Assembly: GCA_052174475.1 (NCBI GenBank)
Contig: JBQMRO010000016.1
Location: forward strand, 47,359-111,358
Reading direction: 5' to 3'
Source: Arsenophonus sp052174475
GTDB taxonomy: Bacteria > Pseudomonadota > Gammaproteobacteria > Enterobacterales > Enterobacteriaceae
Length of the DNA: 64,000 nucleotides
Shown: piece after piece, positions 42,555-51,890 of the stretch
How positions within the stretch are numbered: position 1 is the stretch's first letter
Layout: each line of letters starts with the position of its first letter
Notes under the pieces: model-generated
The model's database searches: none
What the model was told of the DNA's origin: nothing
Seen by the model: only the letters and a program-made list of their open reading frames with translations
Position numbers and translations under genes: made by a program

Positions 42555-44402
42555 TTACTCATCCAAAAAACTACGCAACACTTCTGAACGACTTGGATGG
42601 CGCAATTTACGTAACGCTTTTGCTTCAATTTGTCGGATCCGCTCGCGGGTAACGTCAAACTGTTTACCAACTTCTTCTAATGTATGATCCGTATTCATAT
42701 CAATACCAAATCGCATACGCAGAACTTTTGCCTCACGGGTCGTTAAACCAGCTAAAACTTCATGAGTGGCTGATCTTAAACTCTCAGAGGTAGCAGAATC
42801 TAATGGTAACTCTAAGGTAGTATCTTCAATGAAATCACCAAGATGTGAATCTTCATCATCACCAATTGGCGTTTCCATTGAAATAGGCTCTTTAGCAATT
42901 TTTAATATTTTACGAATTTTATCTTCAGGCATTAACATGCGTTCTGCTAATTCTTCAGGTGAAGGTTCACGCCCAGTTTCTTGTAATATTTGGCGAGAAA
43001 TGCGGTTCAGTTTATTGATTGTTTCAATCATGTGCACTGGAATACGAATAGTACGCGCCTGATCAGCAATTGAACGGGTAATCGCTTGTCGAATCCACCA
43101 GGTTGCATAAGTTGAAAACTTATAACCACGACGGTACTCAAATTTATCAACCGCTTTCATTAGACCAATGTTACCTTCTTGGATTAGATCAAGAAACTGA
43201 AGACCACGATTAGTATATTTTTTAGCAATAGAGATAACTAACCGTAAGTTAGCTTCAACCATCTCTTTTTTTGCTCGGCGAGCTTTTGCTTCACCAATAG
43301 ACATACGGCAGTTAATATCTTTTACCTGTTTAATAGTTAAACCAGTTTCTTCTTCAATTTGTTGTAGTTTTTGTAACGATCGATATATTTCTTCTTCGAC
43401 TTCAACTAATTTTTCAGACCAGGGTTTATTTATTTTTTTTGCCAGAACTAACCAATTTGGATTAGTTTCATTACCTGAGAATAAGGTAATGAAATTTTTT
43501 TTCGGCATTTTACATTGTTCAATACAGAGTTTCATGATGAAGCGTTCTTGATCGCGAACACGCTCCATCATATTACGCATATTATTCACTAAATAATCAA
43601 ACTGTTTCGGTACTAAACGGAATTCTTTGAAAATCTCAGATAACTGCTCGATTTCTGCTATTGAATTAGGATGGTTACGACCACTTTTTTTGATTTCAAT
43701 AGACGTACGTTCATATTGCTCACGAAGCTCTGAAAATTTCTTACAAGCGAGTTCTGGGTCAATATTACTTTCATCACTGTCATCACTATCATTATCTTCG
43801 TCTTTATCTTCGTCTTCATTATCATTTAGAGGTTCTTCCGATATTACTGAAGTAATATGCCTTGCTGTTGGTGCAATATCCTCTTTAATGTTTGGATCAA
43901 TAAAGCCGGTAATAATATCAGATAGGCGGGTTTCACCTTTTTTAACAGGCTCGTATTGGTCTAATAGGTAAGCGATAGCCTCAGGATATTCAGCAAGAGA
44001 ACACTGAACCTGATTAATGCCATCTTCTATACGTTTAGCGATATCAATTTCGCCTTCACGGGTCAGCAATTCTACAGTGCCCATTTCACGCATATACATC
44101 CGAACAGGATCTGTTGTACGGCCTATTTCACTTTCAACACTGGATAATACCTGAGCAGCAGCCTCAACAGCATCATCGTCAGTACCAGTAGCAGTTTCTG
44201 CCAGAATAAGATCGTCGGCATCAGGTGCTTCTTCCATCACTTGAATTCCCATATCATTAATCATTTGAATAATATCTTCGATCTGATCTGAATCGACAAT
44301 ATCTTCCGGCAGATGGTCGTTGACCTCAGCGTAAGTCAGGTAGCCTTGCTCTTTACCTTTTGTAACTAGTAGCTTCAGTTGTGACTGCGAGTTTTGCTCC
44401 AT
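42555..44402 (-). CDS. rpoD: RNA polymerase primary sigma factor RpoD (sigma-70)
   Basis: Housekeeping sigma factor that directs core RNA polymerase to -10/-35 promoters. It is 615 residues (E. coli 613). Region 1.1 spans about 1-80; region 1.2 contains TDPVRMYMREMGTVELLTREGE; the non-conserved region holds an acidic stretch (about 200-215). Region 2 contains AKKEMVEANLRLVISIAKKY, DLIQEGNIGLMKAVDKFEYR and KFSTYATWWIRQAITRSIAD. Region 3 starts IRIPVHMIETINKL; region 4 ends with LEEVGKQFDVTRERIRQIEA. Last gene of the rpsU-dnaG-rpoD operon, about 190 bases after dnaG. Confidence 0.98.
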   Translation of the reverse strand: MEQNSQSQLKLLVTKGKEQGYLTYAEVNDHLPEDIVDSDQIEDIIQMINDMGIQVMEEAPDADDLILAETATGTDDDAVEAAAQVLSSVESEIGRTTDPVRMYMREMGTVELLTREGEIDIAKRIEDGINQVQCSLAEYPEAIAYLLDQYEPVKKGETRLSDIITGFIDPNIKEDIAPTARHITSVISEEPLNDNEDEDKDEDNDSDDSDESNIDPELACKKFSELREQYERTSIEIKKSGRNHPNSIAEIEQLSEIFKEFRLVPKQFDYLVNNMRNMMERVRDQERFIMKLCIEQCKMPKKNFITLFSGNETNPNWLVLAKKINKPWSEKLVEVEEEIYRSLQKLQQIEEETGLTIKQVKDINCRMSIGEAKARRAKKEMVEANLRLVISIAKKYTNRGLQFLDLIQEGNIGLMKAVDKFEYRRGYKFSTYATWWIRQAITRSIADQARTIRIPVHMIETINKLNRISRQILQETGREPSPEELAERMLMPEDKIRKILKIAKEPISMETPIGDDEDSHLGDFIEDTTLELPLDSATSESLRSATHEVLAGLTTREAKVLRMRFGIDMNTDHTLEEVGKQFDVTRERIRQIEAKALRKLRHPSRSEVLRSFLDE

Positions 44403-44501
44403 AAGACGCTATCCACATTTCATAATTTTGGTTGGTATTAGTCGGCAAAAACAAGTCAGCCAACAATAAAATTAAAAAAGGGGGAATTTAATTATTTTAT
44501 C

Positions 44502-44526
44502 TGCCATGCCCCTTAACACCATGGCA
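44502..44526 (-). other. Hairpin in the dnaG-rpoD intergenic region
   Basis: TGCCATG pairs with CATGGCA around an 11-base loop. In E. coli the dnaG-rpoD spacer is cut by RNase E, separating unstable dnaG from stable rpoD message. A processing-site role here is inference from position only. Confidence 0.35.
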
Positions 44527-44596
44527 ACTTATAAGCGTTAACCCTACGTTACATTAGCTGGCACTTAAAAACCGAATATTTTTTACTTTTTTAATA

Positions 44597-46342
44597 TTAC
44601 TGTTTCATTCTTGCAACAGTAATTAAACGAACTTCTTCACGTTGTTCACTAGTTAAACCTTCTGCTCTCTCTTTTGCTATCAGAGATGCGAATCTTTCAT
44701 CAAGCGCGGTAATAAATAAATGTTCTAAAGCATCCTTGAACATTTTTTCTGCTATCTCTTCTATTTTGATATCGTTCCAAGTTGCCAGTTTTTCAAGTTG
44801 CTTAATAAATTTATTATTACGATAGCATTCCAATAATTGACCAGTATTTATCCCAGGATGGGATTGACAAAGTTCAATTAACTCTAAAAATAGAGCTGAT
44901 CCTGGTAACTGTAAGTGTTTAATTCCATCAAGATCAGGAATTAAGCTAACAAAATTTGGATTTTGCAGCAATAATGCTATTAATATTCGCATTGTTGTTA
45001 ATTTAATTTTTGGTGTTTGATATTTTTTTTCAGGTAATCCTTTTTCGATCATGGCAAAAATACGCGAAGTATCAGGAATACCAATAAATTTACCCAACAT
45101 TTGGGCTAAATATAACTGTAAAGTATCACCAGGTACCTTTTTAATTAAAGGAATAGCAAGATAATTAAATTTTGCTTTACCTTCATAACTGCCTAAATCA
45201 ACTTGTGCAACTAATGTATCAAACAAAAATTTTGATAAAGAGTCTGATTTATCCATTCGTTGTTCAAAATTTATTTTACCTTCTTTACGTATTACTGAAT
45301 CAGGATCTTCATCATCAGGTAAAAACATAAATTGTAGCTGGCGGCCATCCCTTAAATAGGGAAGTGCTGTTTTAAGAGTTCGCCATGCGGCTTTTCGACC
45401 TGCTTTATCCCCATCATAACAACAAATAACCGTATCTGTTGTTCGAAACAGTAACTGGATATGCTCTTCCGTTGTTGATATACCTAATGACGCTACGGCA
45501 TAATTAATACCAAATTGAGCCATAGCTATAACATCCATATAACCTTCGACAACTAATAATTTAGAAAGTGCAAGATTATTTTGTGTTGCTTCATATAATC
45601 CATATAATTGACGGCCTTTATGAAAAATTTCAGTTTCTGGTGAATTGAGATATTTTGGTAATCTACCATCTAAAACACGCCCACCAAATGCTACGACTCG
45701 TCCCCTATGATCTCGTATTGGAAACATTACACGTTCACGAAATCGATCGTAAGTGCGACCATTATTACTGGTAACTAACATACCAGTATCATCTAGTTGT
45801 TTACGGCTCTCAGGAGATTTAGCAAAATTCTTGAGCAAGCTGTTATTCCAGCCGATTGGGGCAAAACCGATAGAAAAACGATGAATAACTTCATCACTTA
45901 ACCCGCGGTGTACTAAATATTGTTTAGCACTCTGTGAATCTAATTTATTCAATGAATATTGATAAAATTGATTAATATCATCCATTAATTGATAAAGATT
46001 TTGTCGCTGATACCAGTCTATTTGGTTTGAACCATTGCTGGTTTGATAAGGAATCTCCAATCCATGCATAGTAGCTAGTTCTTCAATAGTTTCGACAAAA
46101 TTAAATTTGTCATAATTCATTATAAAATTAATAGCATTACCATTAGCACCACAGCCAAAACAGTAATAAAATTGTTTATTTGCATTAACTGTAAATGATG
46201 GCGTTTTTTCATTATGAAATGGACAACACGCGAGATGGTTATTGCCTTGTTTTCTTAGTGGAAATTTAGTATCAATAAGATCAATGATATCGGTTCTGGC
46301 CAATAAATCATTGATAAATGTACGTGAAATTCGTCTAGCCAT
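44597..46342 (-). CDS. dnaG: DNA primase DnaG
   Basis: Synthesises RNA primers at the replication fork, bound to DnaB helicase. It is 581 residues from the start chosen here, the same as E. coli. The chosen ATG gives MARRISRTFINDLLARTDI, aligning with MAGRIPRVFINDLLARTDI; GAAGAG lies just upstream. The frame is open for 17 more codons to 46393, but that extension has no counterpart. The zinc-binding domain has CCPFHNEKTPSF and YYCFGCGANGNAINF; the catalytic core has RFRERVMFPIRDHRGRV, KYLNSPETEIFHKG, the TOPRIM acidic motif LLVVEGYMDVIA and CYDGDKAGRKA. A C-terminal helicase-binding domain follows. Middle gene of the macromolecular-synthesis operon. Confidence 0.97.
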   Translation of the reverse strand: MARRISRTFINDLLARTDIIDLIDTKFPLRKQGNNHLACCPFHNEKTPSFTVNANKQFYYCFGCGANGNAINFIMNYDKFNFVETIEELATMHGLEIPYQTSNGSNQIDWYQRQNLYQLMDDINQFYQYSLNKLDSQSAKQYLVHRGLSDEVIHRFSIGFAPIGWNNSLLKNFAKSPESRKQLDDTGMLVTSNNGRTYDRFRERVMFPIRDHRGRVVAFGGRVLDGRLPKYLNSPETEIFHKGRQLYGLYEATQNNLALSKLLVVEGYMDVIAMAQFGINYAVASLGISTTEEHIQLLFRTTDTVICCYDGDKAGRKAAWRTLKTALPYLRDGRQLQFMFLPDDEDPDSVIRKEGKINFEQRMDKSDSLSKFLFDTLVAQVDLGSYEGKAKFNYLAIPLIKKVPGDTLQLYLAQMLGKFIGIPDTSRIFAMIEKGLPEKKYQTPKIKLTTMRILIALLLQNPNFVSLIPDLDGIKHLQLPGSALFLELIELCQSHPGINTGQLLECYRNNKFIKQLEKLATWNDIKIEEIAEKMFKDALEHLFITALDERFASLIAKERAEGLTSEQREEVRLITVARMKQ

Positions 46343-46416
46343 AAACTCTTCATTGATAAAAGATAACAAGTCATGTTTCATTTTAGGAAACATGAGATTT
46401 TTGTAATCACTGTTGC

Positions 46417-46450
46417 CTAATTATTACGATTGTTAAATTGCAATAATTAG
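46417..46450 (-). terminator. Hairpin overlapping the rpsU stop codon
   Basis: CTAATTATT pairs with AATAATTAG around a 16-base loop; the rpsU stop codon lies in one arm. In E. coli a partial terminator between rpsU and dnaG lowers primase expression relative to S21. This hairpin is in the same place, though its stem is AT-rich and lacks a strong T-run. Confidence 0.5.
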
Positions 46451-46662
46451 TGCAAACGAATACGACGTTCGTTTTCACGAACCAATTTTTTAGCGTGACG
46501 TTTTACTGCTGATGCTTTTTCACGTTTACGTACAGTTGTTGGTTTCTCATAAAATTCACGACGACGCACTTCAGCTAGTATCCCTGCTTTTTCACAAGAA
46601 CGTTTAAACCGACGTAGCGCTACTTCAAATGGCTCGTTTTCACGTACTTTAATTACCGGCAT
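46447..46662 (-). CDS. rpsU: 30S ribosomal protein S21
   Basis: Small basic ribosomal protein of the 30S subunit, needed for initiation on many mRNAs. It is 71 residues, the same as E. coli. It begins MPVIKVRENEPFEVALRRFK, continues RSCEKAGILAEVRRREFYEK and ends in the basic HAKKLVRENERRIRLH. AAAGG-type ribosome binding site upstream. First gene of the rpsU-dnaG-rpoD operon and divergent from tsaD, with 297 bases between that must carry both promoters. Confidence 0.98.
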   Translation of the reverse strand: MPVIKVRENEPFEVALRRFKRSCEKAGILAEVRRREFYEKPTTVRKREKASAVKRHAKKLVRENERRIRLH

Positions 46663-46959
46663 ATGCCTTTCACCTCAAAAAAATCGGTTTTTGCTTTGCT
46701 AACAATATTATTGCTAGCTATCTTTAAAAGAGTGCAGAATCTTACTTCAATTTCTATGGCTTTGTAAAGTGCTCTATATAAACGAGATGCAAAAATTTAT
46801 CCAACTATTTTTACTAAATATAGTTTTTACTATAAATTATATATATTAATAGTAACTAATTTAGTTTAAATAGACAGTTATTTATTTAATAAAAAAGTTA
46901 CACCATTTTTACATAAATCCTGATAAACTTACATTATTAGAAAAGGTGATAAGTAATGT

Positions 46960-48000
46960 ATGCGTATTTTAGGTATAGAAACATCTTGTGATGAAACCGG
47001 TATCGCAATTTATGATGATCAAGTAGGTTTATTAGCCAATCAATTATATAGTCAGGTAAAATTACATGCCGATTATGGCGGAGTAGTACCTGAATTAGCT
47101 TCTCGAGATCATATTCGTAAAACAATTCCTCTAATTAAAGTAGCACTACAAGAAGCAAGTTTAACTGGCAATGATATTGATGGTGTTTCTTATACCGCAG
47201 GTCCTGGCTTGATAGGCGCTTTATTGGTTGGAGCAGCAATAGGGCATTCATTAGCGTTTGCCTGGAAAGTACCGGCTATTCCTATTAATCACATGGAGGG
47301 GCATTTACTGGCGCCAATGCTAGAAAAAAACAGTCCTGAATTTCCTTTTGTGGCATTATTGGTCTCTGGTGGGCATACTCAATTAATTAATGTAATTACA
47401 ATTGGTCAATATCAGTTATTAGGTGAATCAATTGATGATGCTGCTGGTGAAGCTTTTGATAAGATAGGAAAGTTATTAGGCTTAGATTATCCGGGCGGAC
47501 CAGCACTCTCATTAATGGCTCAACAGGGACAAGCTGGGCATTTTGTATTTCCTCGCCCGATGACAGACCGCCCGGGTTTGAATTTTAGTTTTTCAGGGTT
47601 AAAAACTTTTGCTGCTACTATCATTCGTAATAATAGTATGGATAAACAAACAACTGCAGATATTGCTCGAGCGTTTGAAGATGCTGTTGTGGATACATTA
47701 GTGATAAAATGTAAACGTGCTTTAGAACAAACTGGTTACAAGCGTTTGGTTATGGCTGGTGGTGTAAGTGCAAATCGTACTTTACAGCTAAAAATGGCAG
47801 AATCAATAAAGAAAATTGGCGGCCAGGTTTTTTATGCTCGTCCCGAGTTTTGTACCGATAATGGCGCAATGATAGCGCTAGCTGGCATGATCCGTTTAAA
47901 ACATGGCGTAAGTGATAGTATGGATATCAGTGTTAAAGCACGTTGGCCACTAATAAATTTATCACCGTTAGCAGCAACAACTTTCCATAAATCGATTTAA
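46960..48000 (+). CDS. tsaD: tRNA threonylcarbamoyladenosine transferase TsaD
   Basis: Transfers threonylcarbamoyl to A37 of ANN-decoding tRNAs, together with TsaB and TsaE. It is 346 residues (E. coli 337). ASKHA fold: MRILGIETSCDETGIAIYD, ELASRDHIRKTIPLI, TAGPGLIGALLVG, metal-binding NHMEGHLLAPML, VSGGHTQLI, GEAFDKIGKLLGLDYPGGP, NFSFSGLKT, MAGGVSANRTL and FCTDNGAMIALAG. AGGTGA precedes the ATG. The rpsU-tsaD divergent arrangement is the enterobacterial one. Confidence 0.98.
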   Translation: MRILGIETSCDETGIAIYDDQVGLLANQLYSQVKLHADYGGVVPELASRDHIRKTIPLIKVALQEASLTGNDIDGVSYTAGPGLIGALLVGAAIGHSLAFAWKVPAIPINHMEGHLLAPMLEKNSPEFPFVALLVSGGHTQLINVITIGQYQLLGESIDDAAGEAFDKIGKLLGLDYPGGPALSLMAQQGQAGHFVFPRPMTDRPGLNFSFSGLKTFAATIIRNNSMDKQTTADIARAFEDAVVDTLVIKCKRALEQTGYKRLVMAGGVSANRTLQLKMAESIKKIGGQVFYARPEFCTDNGAMIALAGMIRLKHGVSDSMDISVKARWPLINLSPLAATTFHKSI

Positions 48001-48057
48001 AGTATAAAAATTAAAATAATGATTAATTATTTTTCTTGTTTTTAGTAAAAAATTTCT

Positions 48058-48691
48058 TCATTTCTTTTTTCTATTTTTTTTCTTCATTTTTGCCACATAC
48101 AGCTTTCTTTTCTTCTCTATAGGCGCTGAATATTTTCATGATAGTGAAAAATCATTAAACATGAAACTACCCTAACCGAAAAGATGAATGCCGGTTTAAA
48201 CCAGCAAACATAAAATGAAGGTAATAGAGCAGTGATAACAGCTCCTAATAATGAATATTTACTAAGTAGCACAATTAGTAACCAGCTACCACCCCCTTTT
48301 GCAATAATACTAGATAAATTCCAGACAATAGCAAAAATTAAGCCAAAGATAGTAGCAAACACATTTTACGCCTTTAAAATGAAAAAATAGGTTATTTATG
48401 CCATAAACAGGAGGTAATGGCAATAATTCCAAAATAAAAAAGGGAATATTTAAATAAAAGGCTAGCATACTTTGGATCATACATTTTAGAAGGTCGCATA
48501 TGAGCGCAGCTAAAGCAGCGGATTTTTGCCACCGATACACCAATGAACCGTAATACGTTTGTTGCTACAGGGTTCTCTGAATCCTGATGTCTTGGATCAA
48601 GGAATACTATTAAGCAGCAGATCAATACGGCGCTAGAGATTTAACCATAGAGATAGGCGAAGATAATCATGCTAAGTGCAATCGCACTCTT
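48058..48691 (-). pseudogene. plsY: plsY pseudogene (acyl-phosphate glycerol-3-P acyltransferase)
   Basis: Remnant of PlsY, the membrane enzyme that acylates glycerol 3-phosphate with acyl-phosphate. From the right: AAG in place of the start ATG, SAIALSMIIFAYLYG, a stop, ISSAVLICCL, LDPRHQDSENPVATNVLRF (E. coli [20 protein letters not shown]). Then frames shift: AALAALICDLLKCM, GIIAITSCLWH, IIAKGGGSWLLIVLLSKYSL, WFKPAFIF and HYHENIQRL. At least two frameshifts and one stop. It sits between tsaD and folB in the opposite orientation, as in E. coli. Phosphatidate synthesis would need PlsB encoded elsewhere. Confidence 0.93.
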
Positions 48692-49056
48692 ATCTTTGCT
48701 CCAAATAAGCAAAATCTTTTTAACTTAACATATTAATAATACTTGTATTTTATCGAAGTATTATTTCTGACCTTGTTTCAAGGATTCTAACAATATCAGA
48801 ATATTAATAATATATGCAGTATATTTGTTAGTAACACACTAACAACTATCTAACTTATATTTATTTTTGAGTTGTGATGAATTATATTTTTAACTTTTTA
48901 TTTTTTTAAAAGCTATCAGCACAATAGTCTTTATTTTTCTATTTTTATAGAAATTTTACTAAAAAATGTTATCATTATGCCATCTTTAAAATAATAAAGA
49001 GAAGTATCATCTGGAAAGCGATTATTTATCGCAATTAAAAAATAAGAGAAAGATAA
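48692..49056. other. Spacer between plsY remnant and folB
   Basis: These 365 AT-rich bases contain no open frame. The last 50 bases supply the AAGAGA-type ribosome binding site of folB. Confidence 0.6.
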
Positions 49057-49413
49057 ATGGATATTATATTTATTGAACAGTTATCTGTATTAACAACTAT
49101 TGGTGTTTATGATTGGGAGCAAACTATTCAACAAAAACTATTACTTGATATTGAAATGGGATGGGATAATCAGCGTGCAGCTAAAAGTGATAAAGTAGAA
49201 TATTGTTTAGATTATGCTCAGGTTACTAAAGTAATAATTAAACATATAGAAACACAAAAATTTGCATTGATAGAACGGGTTGCGCAGGAAGTTGCTGATA
49301 TTATTTTAAATAAATTCGATACTTGTTGGGTACAAGTTAAAGTTTATAAACCAGGTATTATGATACAGGCTAAACAAGTTGGTGTAATTATAAAGCGAAC
49401 AAAATCTACTTAA
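49057..49413 (+). CDS. folB: Dihydroneopterin aldolase FolB
   Basis: Cleaves 7,8-dihydroneopterin to 6-hydroxymethyl-dihydropterin and glycolaldehyde in folate synthesis; cytosolic octamer. It is 118 residues (E. coli 122). Present: MDIIFIEQLSVLTTIGVYDW with the pterin-binding region, QKLLLDIEM, DYAQVTKVI, FALIERVAQEVADI with the pterin-anchoring Glu, and the active-site Lys region VKVYKPG. AAGAGA lies about eight bases before the ATG. It ends only six bases from the convergent cca. In E. coli uppP lies between these two; here it is absent. Confidence 0.96.
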   Translation: MDIIFIEQLSVLTTIGVYDWEQTIQQKLLLDIEMGWDNQRAAKSDKVEYCLDYAQVTKVIIKHIETQKFALIERVAQEVADIILNKFDTCWVQVKVYKPGIMIQAKQVGVIIKRTKST

Positions 49414-49419
49414 ATTAAC

Positions 49420-50649
49420 TTAAATCGGCAAAATTGCTTGTTTCTGCCACCAATTAGTTAATGTTTGTATACGTTGTCGAGTAAGTTCATCTCTAATCGC
49501 GATACCTTTAATACCTTGTTGAATAATATTTTTGCTTGATACTTGTTGTATTGTCTTAAATGCTTCAATAACAAATTTAGCTTGTGGATAAGTGATTTGC
49601 TCTCGCCCTATCCAACCGCGAGCATCCGCTTCACAAACGATGAGTAGTTGATTAATACGCTCCGGTTTCCGCCAACTATCTAATTGATTAAATAGGTTAA
49701 TCACAATTTCAGGTGTTAACTGATTAATTTGGTGGATTTGTTGATGAAAACGAGCAACTAATTTAGCTGATTCTTTCATTCTGTTAGGAACATGTAGTCG
49801 ATCACACATAGCTTCAATTAGCAAAATACCCTTGCTAGTATTATCGGGACATTGTTCAGTTTGGGTCAGCGCTTTATCAAAATTATGACAGAGAGCAGCG
49901 AAGCGAGTTTCGACATTATCAGTTAATGATGCAACTATTTTTAAGGTTAAAAGCGTGTGCATTCCAATATCTATTGCGGGCTCTGATTCTGTCACTGACA
50001 ATATTCCAAATAATTGATTAATTTCAGGAAAAAGAATATCTAGCGCACCACAATTATATAAGACACAAAAATAAATTTCAGGCGAGGTTGATCGTAGTGC
50101 TTTTTCTGTTTCTTTCCAGACTCTTTCTGCGCTAATTGTATTAAGCTCATGATTAAAAACCATTTTTTTCATCAATAATTGAGTTTCATTAGCAATAGTA
50201 AAATTTTGCTTAGTCAATTGAGCAGCAAAACGCGCTACTCTAAGTATTCGTAAAGGATCTTCGGCAAAAGCAGCAGAAACATGGCGTAGTAGGCGATTTT
50301 TTATATCTTGTTCACCATGGAAAGGATCAATTAGTTGTCCATCTTCAGTTTGCGCGATAGCATTGATAATTAGATCTCGACGTAAGAGATCCTCTTCTAT
50401 AGTTACATCAGGTTCGGCATAGTAAGAAAACCCGGTATAACCTATACCTGTTTTGCGTTCTGTACGGGCTAAAGCATACTCTTCACGTGTTTTAGGATGA
50501 AGAAAAACAGGAAAATCCTTACCTACTTGCTGAAAACCTAATTTGATTAAATCATCCTGGGTAGCTCCGACCACTACCCAGTCACGATCAGAAACAGGCA
50601 ATCCTAATAGACGATCTCTTACCGCACCACCAACAAGATAAATCTGCAT
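49420..50649 (-). CDS. cca: CCA-adding enzyme, with degenerate HD domain
   Basis: Class II tRNA nucleotidyltransferase that adds or repairs the 3' CCA of tRNAs. It is 409 residues (E. coli 412). The polymerase head is intact: YLVGGAVRDRLLGL, catalytic DRDWVVVGAT (two Asp), RRDLIINAIAQ, the neck with RVARFAAQ and the nucleotide-selecting part including ERVWKETEKAL. The C-terminal HD phosphohydrolase domain has changed. The motif CHDLGK of E. coli reads CHNFDK, so the metal-binding Asp256 is Asn. The downstream HHGHGPAG stretch is replaced by DNTSKG. CCA addition should persist while phosphohydrolase activity is probably lost. The one tRNA in the window already encodes CCA, so repair is its likely role for that tRNA. 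Confidence 0.96.
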   Translation of the reverse strand: MQIYLVGGAVRDRLLGLPVSDRDWVVVGATQDDLIKLGFQQVGKDFPVFLHPKTREEYALARTERKTGIGYTGFSYYAEPDVTIEEDLLRRDLIINAIAQTEDGQLIDPFHGEQDIKNRLLRHVSAAFAEDPLRILRVARFAAQLTKQNFTIANETQLLMKKMVFNHELNTISAERVWKETEKALRSTSPEIYFCVLYNCGALDILFPEINQLFGILSVTESEPAIDIGMHTLLTLKIVASLTDNVETRFAALCHNFDKALTQTEQCPDNTSKGILLIEAMCDRLHVPNRMKESAKLVARFHQQIHQINQLTPEIVINLFNQLDSWRKPERINQLLIVCEADARGWIGREQITYPQAKFVIEAFKTIQQVSSKNIIQQGIKGIAIRDELTRQRIQTLTNWWQKQAILPI

Positions 50650-50664
50650 GGTATTTTTTTAATT

Positions 50665-51283
50665 CATTCAGCGTTCACATTATATTTTTATGTCGTAGGA
50701 TAATATCCAGCAATAACAAACCAAAAAATAAACCTGCATCAGTCACAAGTACCACCATACATAAACCACTCTAGAATAGGCTCACAGAGATCATTATTAA
50801 GATTAATTTGCGCAATTTCTAATTTTTCCTGAACGGATTAACTCATTTTTTAATTTTTTGTTTTCTATTGCTAGATTAGCAAATAATTTGCTCACTGAGT
50901 AACATTTTGGTTTGTATTTTACTGATTTTTATTATTTCAGTTGCTATCAATGTTAGTTAAATTTTATGTAACTGTTAATTTCCTTTTACAAAAAATAAAA
51001 TACGTGTTTTTACACTTGGTGTTTTACTAAGTTGATTTTTAGATAATCAAGCAACCCCTCCTTTATAATCACGAATTATAGCATAACCGGTTTTAGGATC
51101 TGTGATTAATAATTGAATTTAATCACAGCTTTTTAGGCTATCAGCAATGCGGTAATCTATGCCAAGCCATTGCTGAATAAAAGTAGGGAGTTCATTAGAG
51201 ATATAAAGCGTCTCTTCCGCTTTAGTTGATACTAAAAGGTTTAATCCTATTAATGCTATTATAAATAAAGGAAATTTATTCAT
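50665..51283 (-). pseudogene. ygiM: ygiM pseudogene (SH3-domain membrane protein)
   Basis: Remnant of YgiM, a predicted SH3-domain protein with one C-terminal membrane helix. It starts MNKFPLFIIALIGLNLLVS with a signal peptide, then AEETLYISNELPTFIQQWLG, DYRIADSL, a stop, IQLLITDPKTGYAIIRDYKG and LSKNQLSKTPSVKTRI (E. coli AEETRYVSDELNTWVRSGPG, LLQTDANTNYAQVKDSSG, LKQLSTEPSLRSRV). The coiled-coil middle is largely gone. Near 50740-50770 it reads ILEWFMYGG, matching IIMQWFMYGG at the C-terminal helix. Upstream of cca in the same orientation, as in E. coli. Confidence 0.9.
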
Positions 51284-51890
51284 TATATTTAACTATTTCA
51301 AACTATAAAATAGTGCTATTAGCATTATACTAATGCATTAAATGTACTTATGCAAATCAAAAAAAACAAAATAACAATTGTTTTAAATTAATTTGCTATT
51401 ATTAATAATATTTCATTATTATAATTTTGTATAAAAATTATAAAATAAAATTCTTTACTAATTTATTTTATAGTGTTTAGTTCTTTAACTAATTTCCCTT
51501 ACCATTAGAATTATTTGTTAAAAACAAATAATTCTAATGGTAAGGGAAATGAATCACACTTTGACTACTGTTTTCTGCTTATTTATATTAAAATTAAAGC
51601 TCCTTTCCTTATTATTAATAATAATACTATCCATTTTTAATCAGCAACAGAGTGAATAAAAAAACAAGAATCATACATTAAGTATGAGACTATATATTAT
51701 AAATAAAATAGAAACATCTCTTCTTTAGAAGAAATAAAAATCTCAAAAATCTAAACTAGATATTCGTCATCTAGAAATTAGATCAAATTATCTGTTTGTG
51801 CAGGAAGCTATTAAAACGAATTCCGTAAAAAAATATTTTTCTTATATAATTTCTTCTTAGATAAACTGTTAAATATCTATTTTAAAATAA
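51284..51890. other. AT-rich spacer with a long perfect hairpin
   Basis: No open frame. The only structure is the 28-bp palindrome at 51492-51550; the rest is AT-rich DNA ending at an IS256-type relic. Confidence 0.6.
51492..51550. repeat. Perfect 28-bp inverted repeat, 3-base loop
   Basis: The arm 51492-51519 is the exact reverse complement of 51523-51550, with AAA between. It is far longer than a normal rho-independent terminator, has no T-run, and is not next to an intact gene. Confidence 0.97.

Noticed and set aside
42766..43971. Plus-strand frames of 98 and 114 codons
   Set aside because: Antisense shadows of the conserved rpoD gene.
46343..46393. 17-codon N-terminal extension of dnaG
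   Set aside because: Family members start at the equivalent of MARRIS; the extension overlaps the rpsU-dnaG spacer and has no counterpart.
48117..48625. Three short minus-strand membrane-protein-like frames
   Set aside because: Together they are consecutive frameshifted pieces of PlsY, not separate genes.
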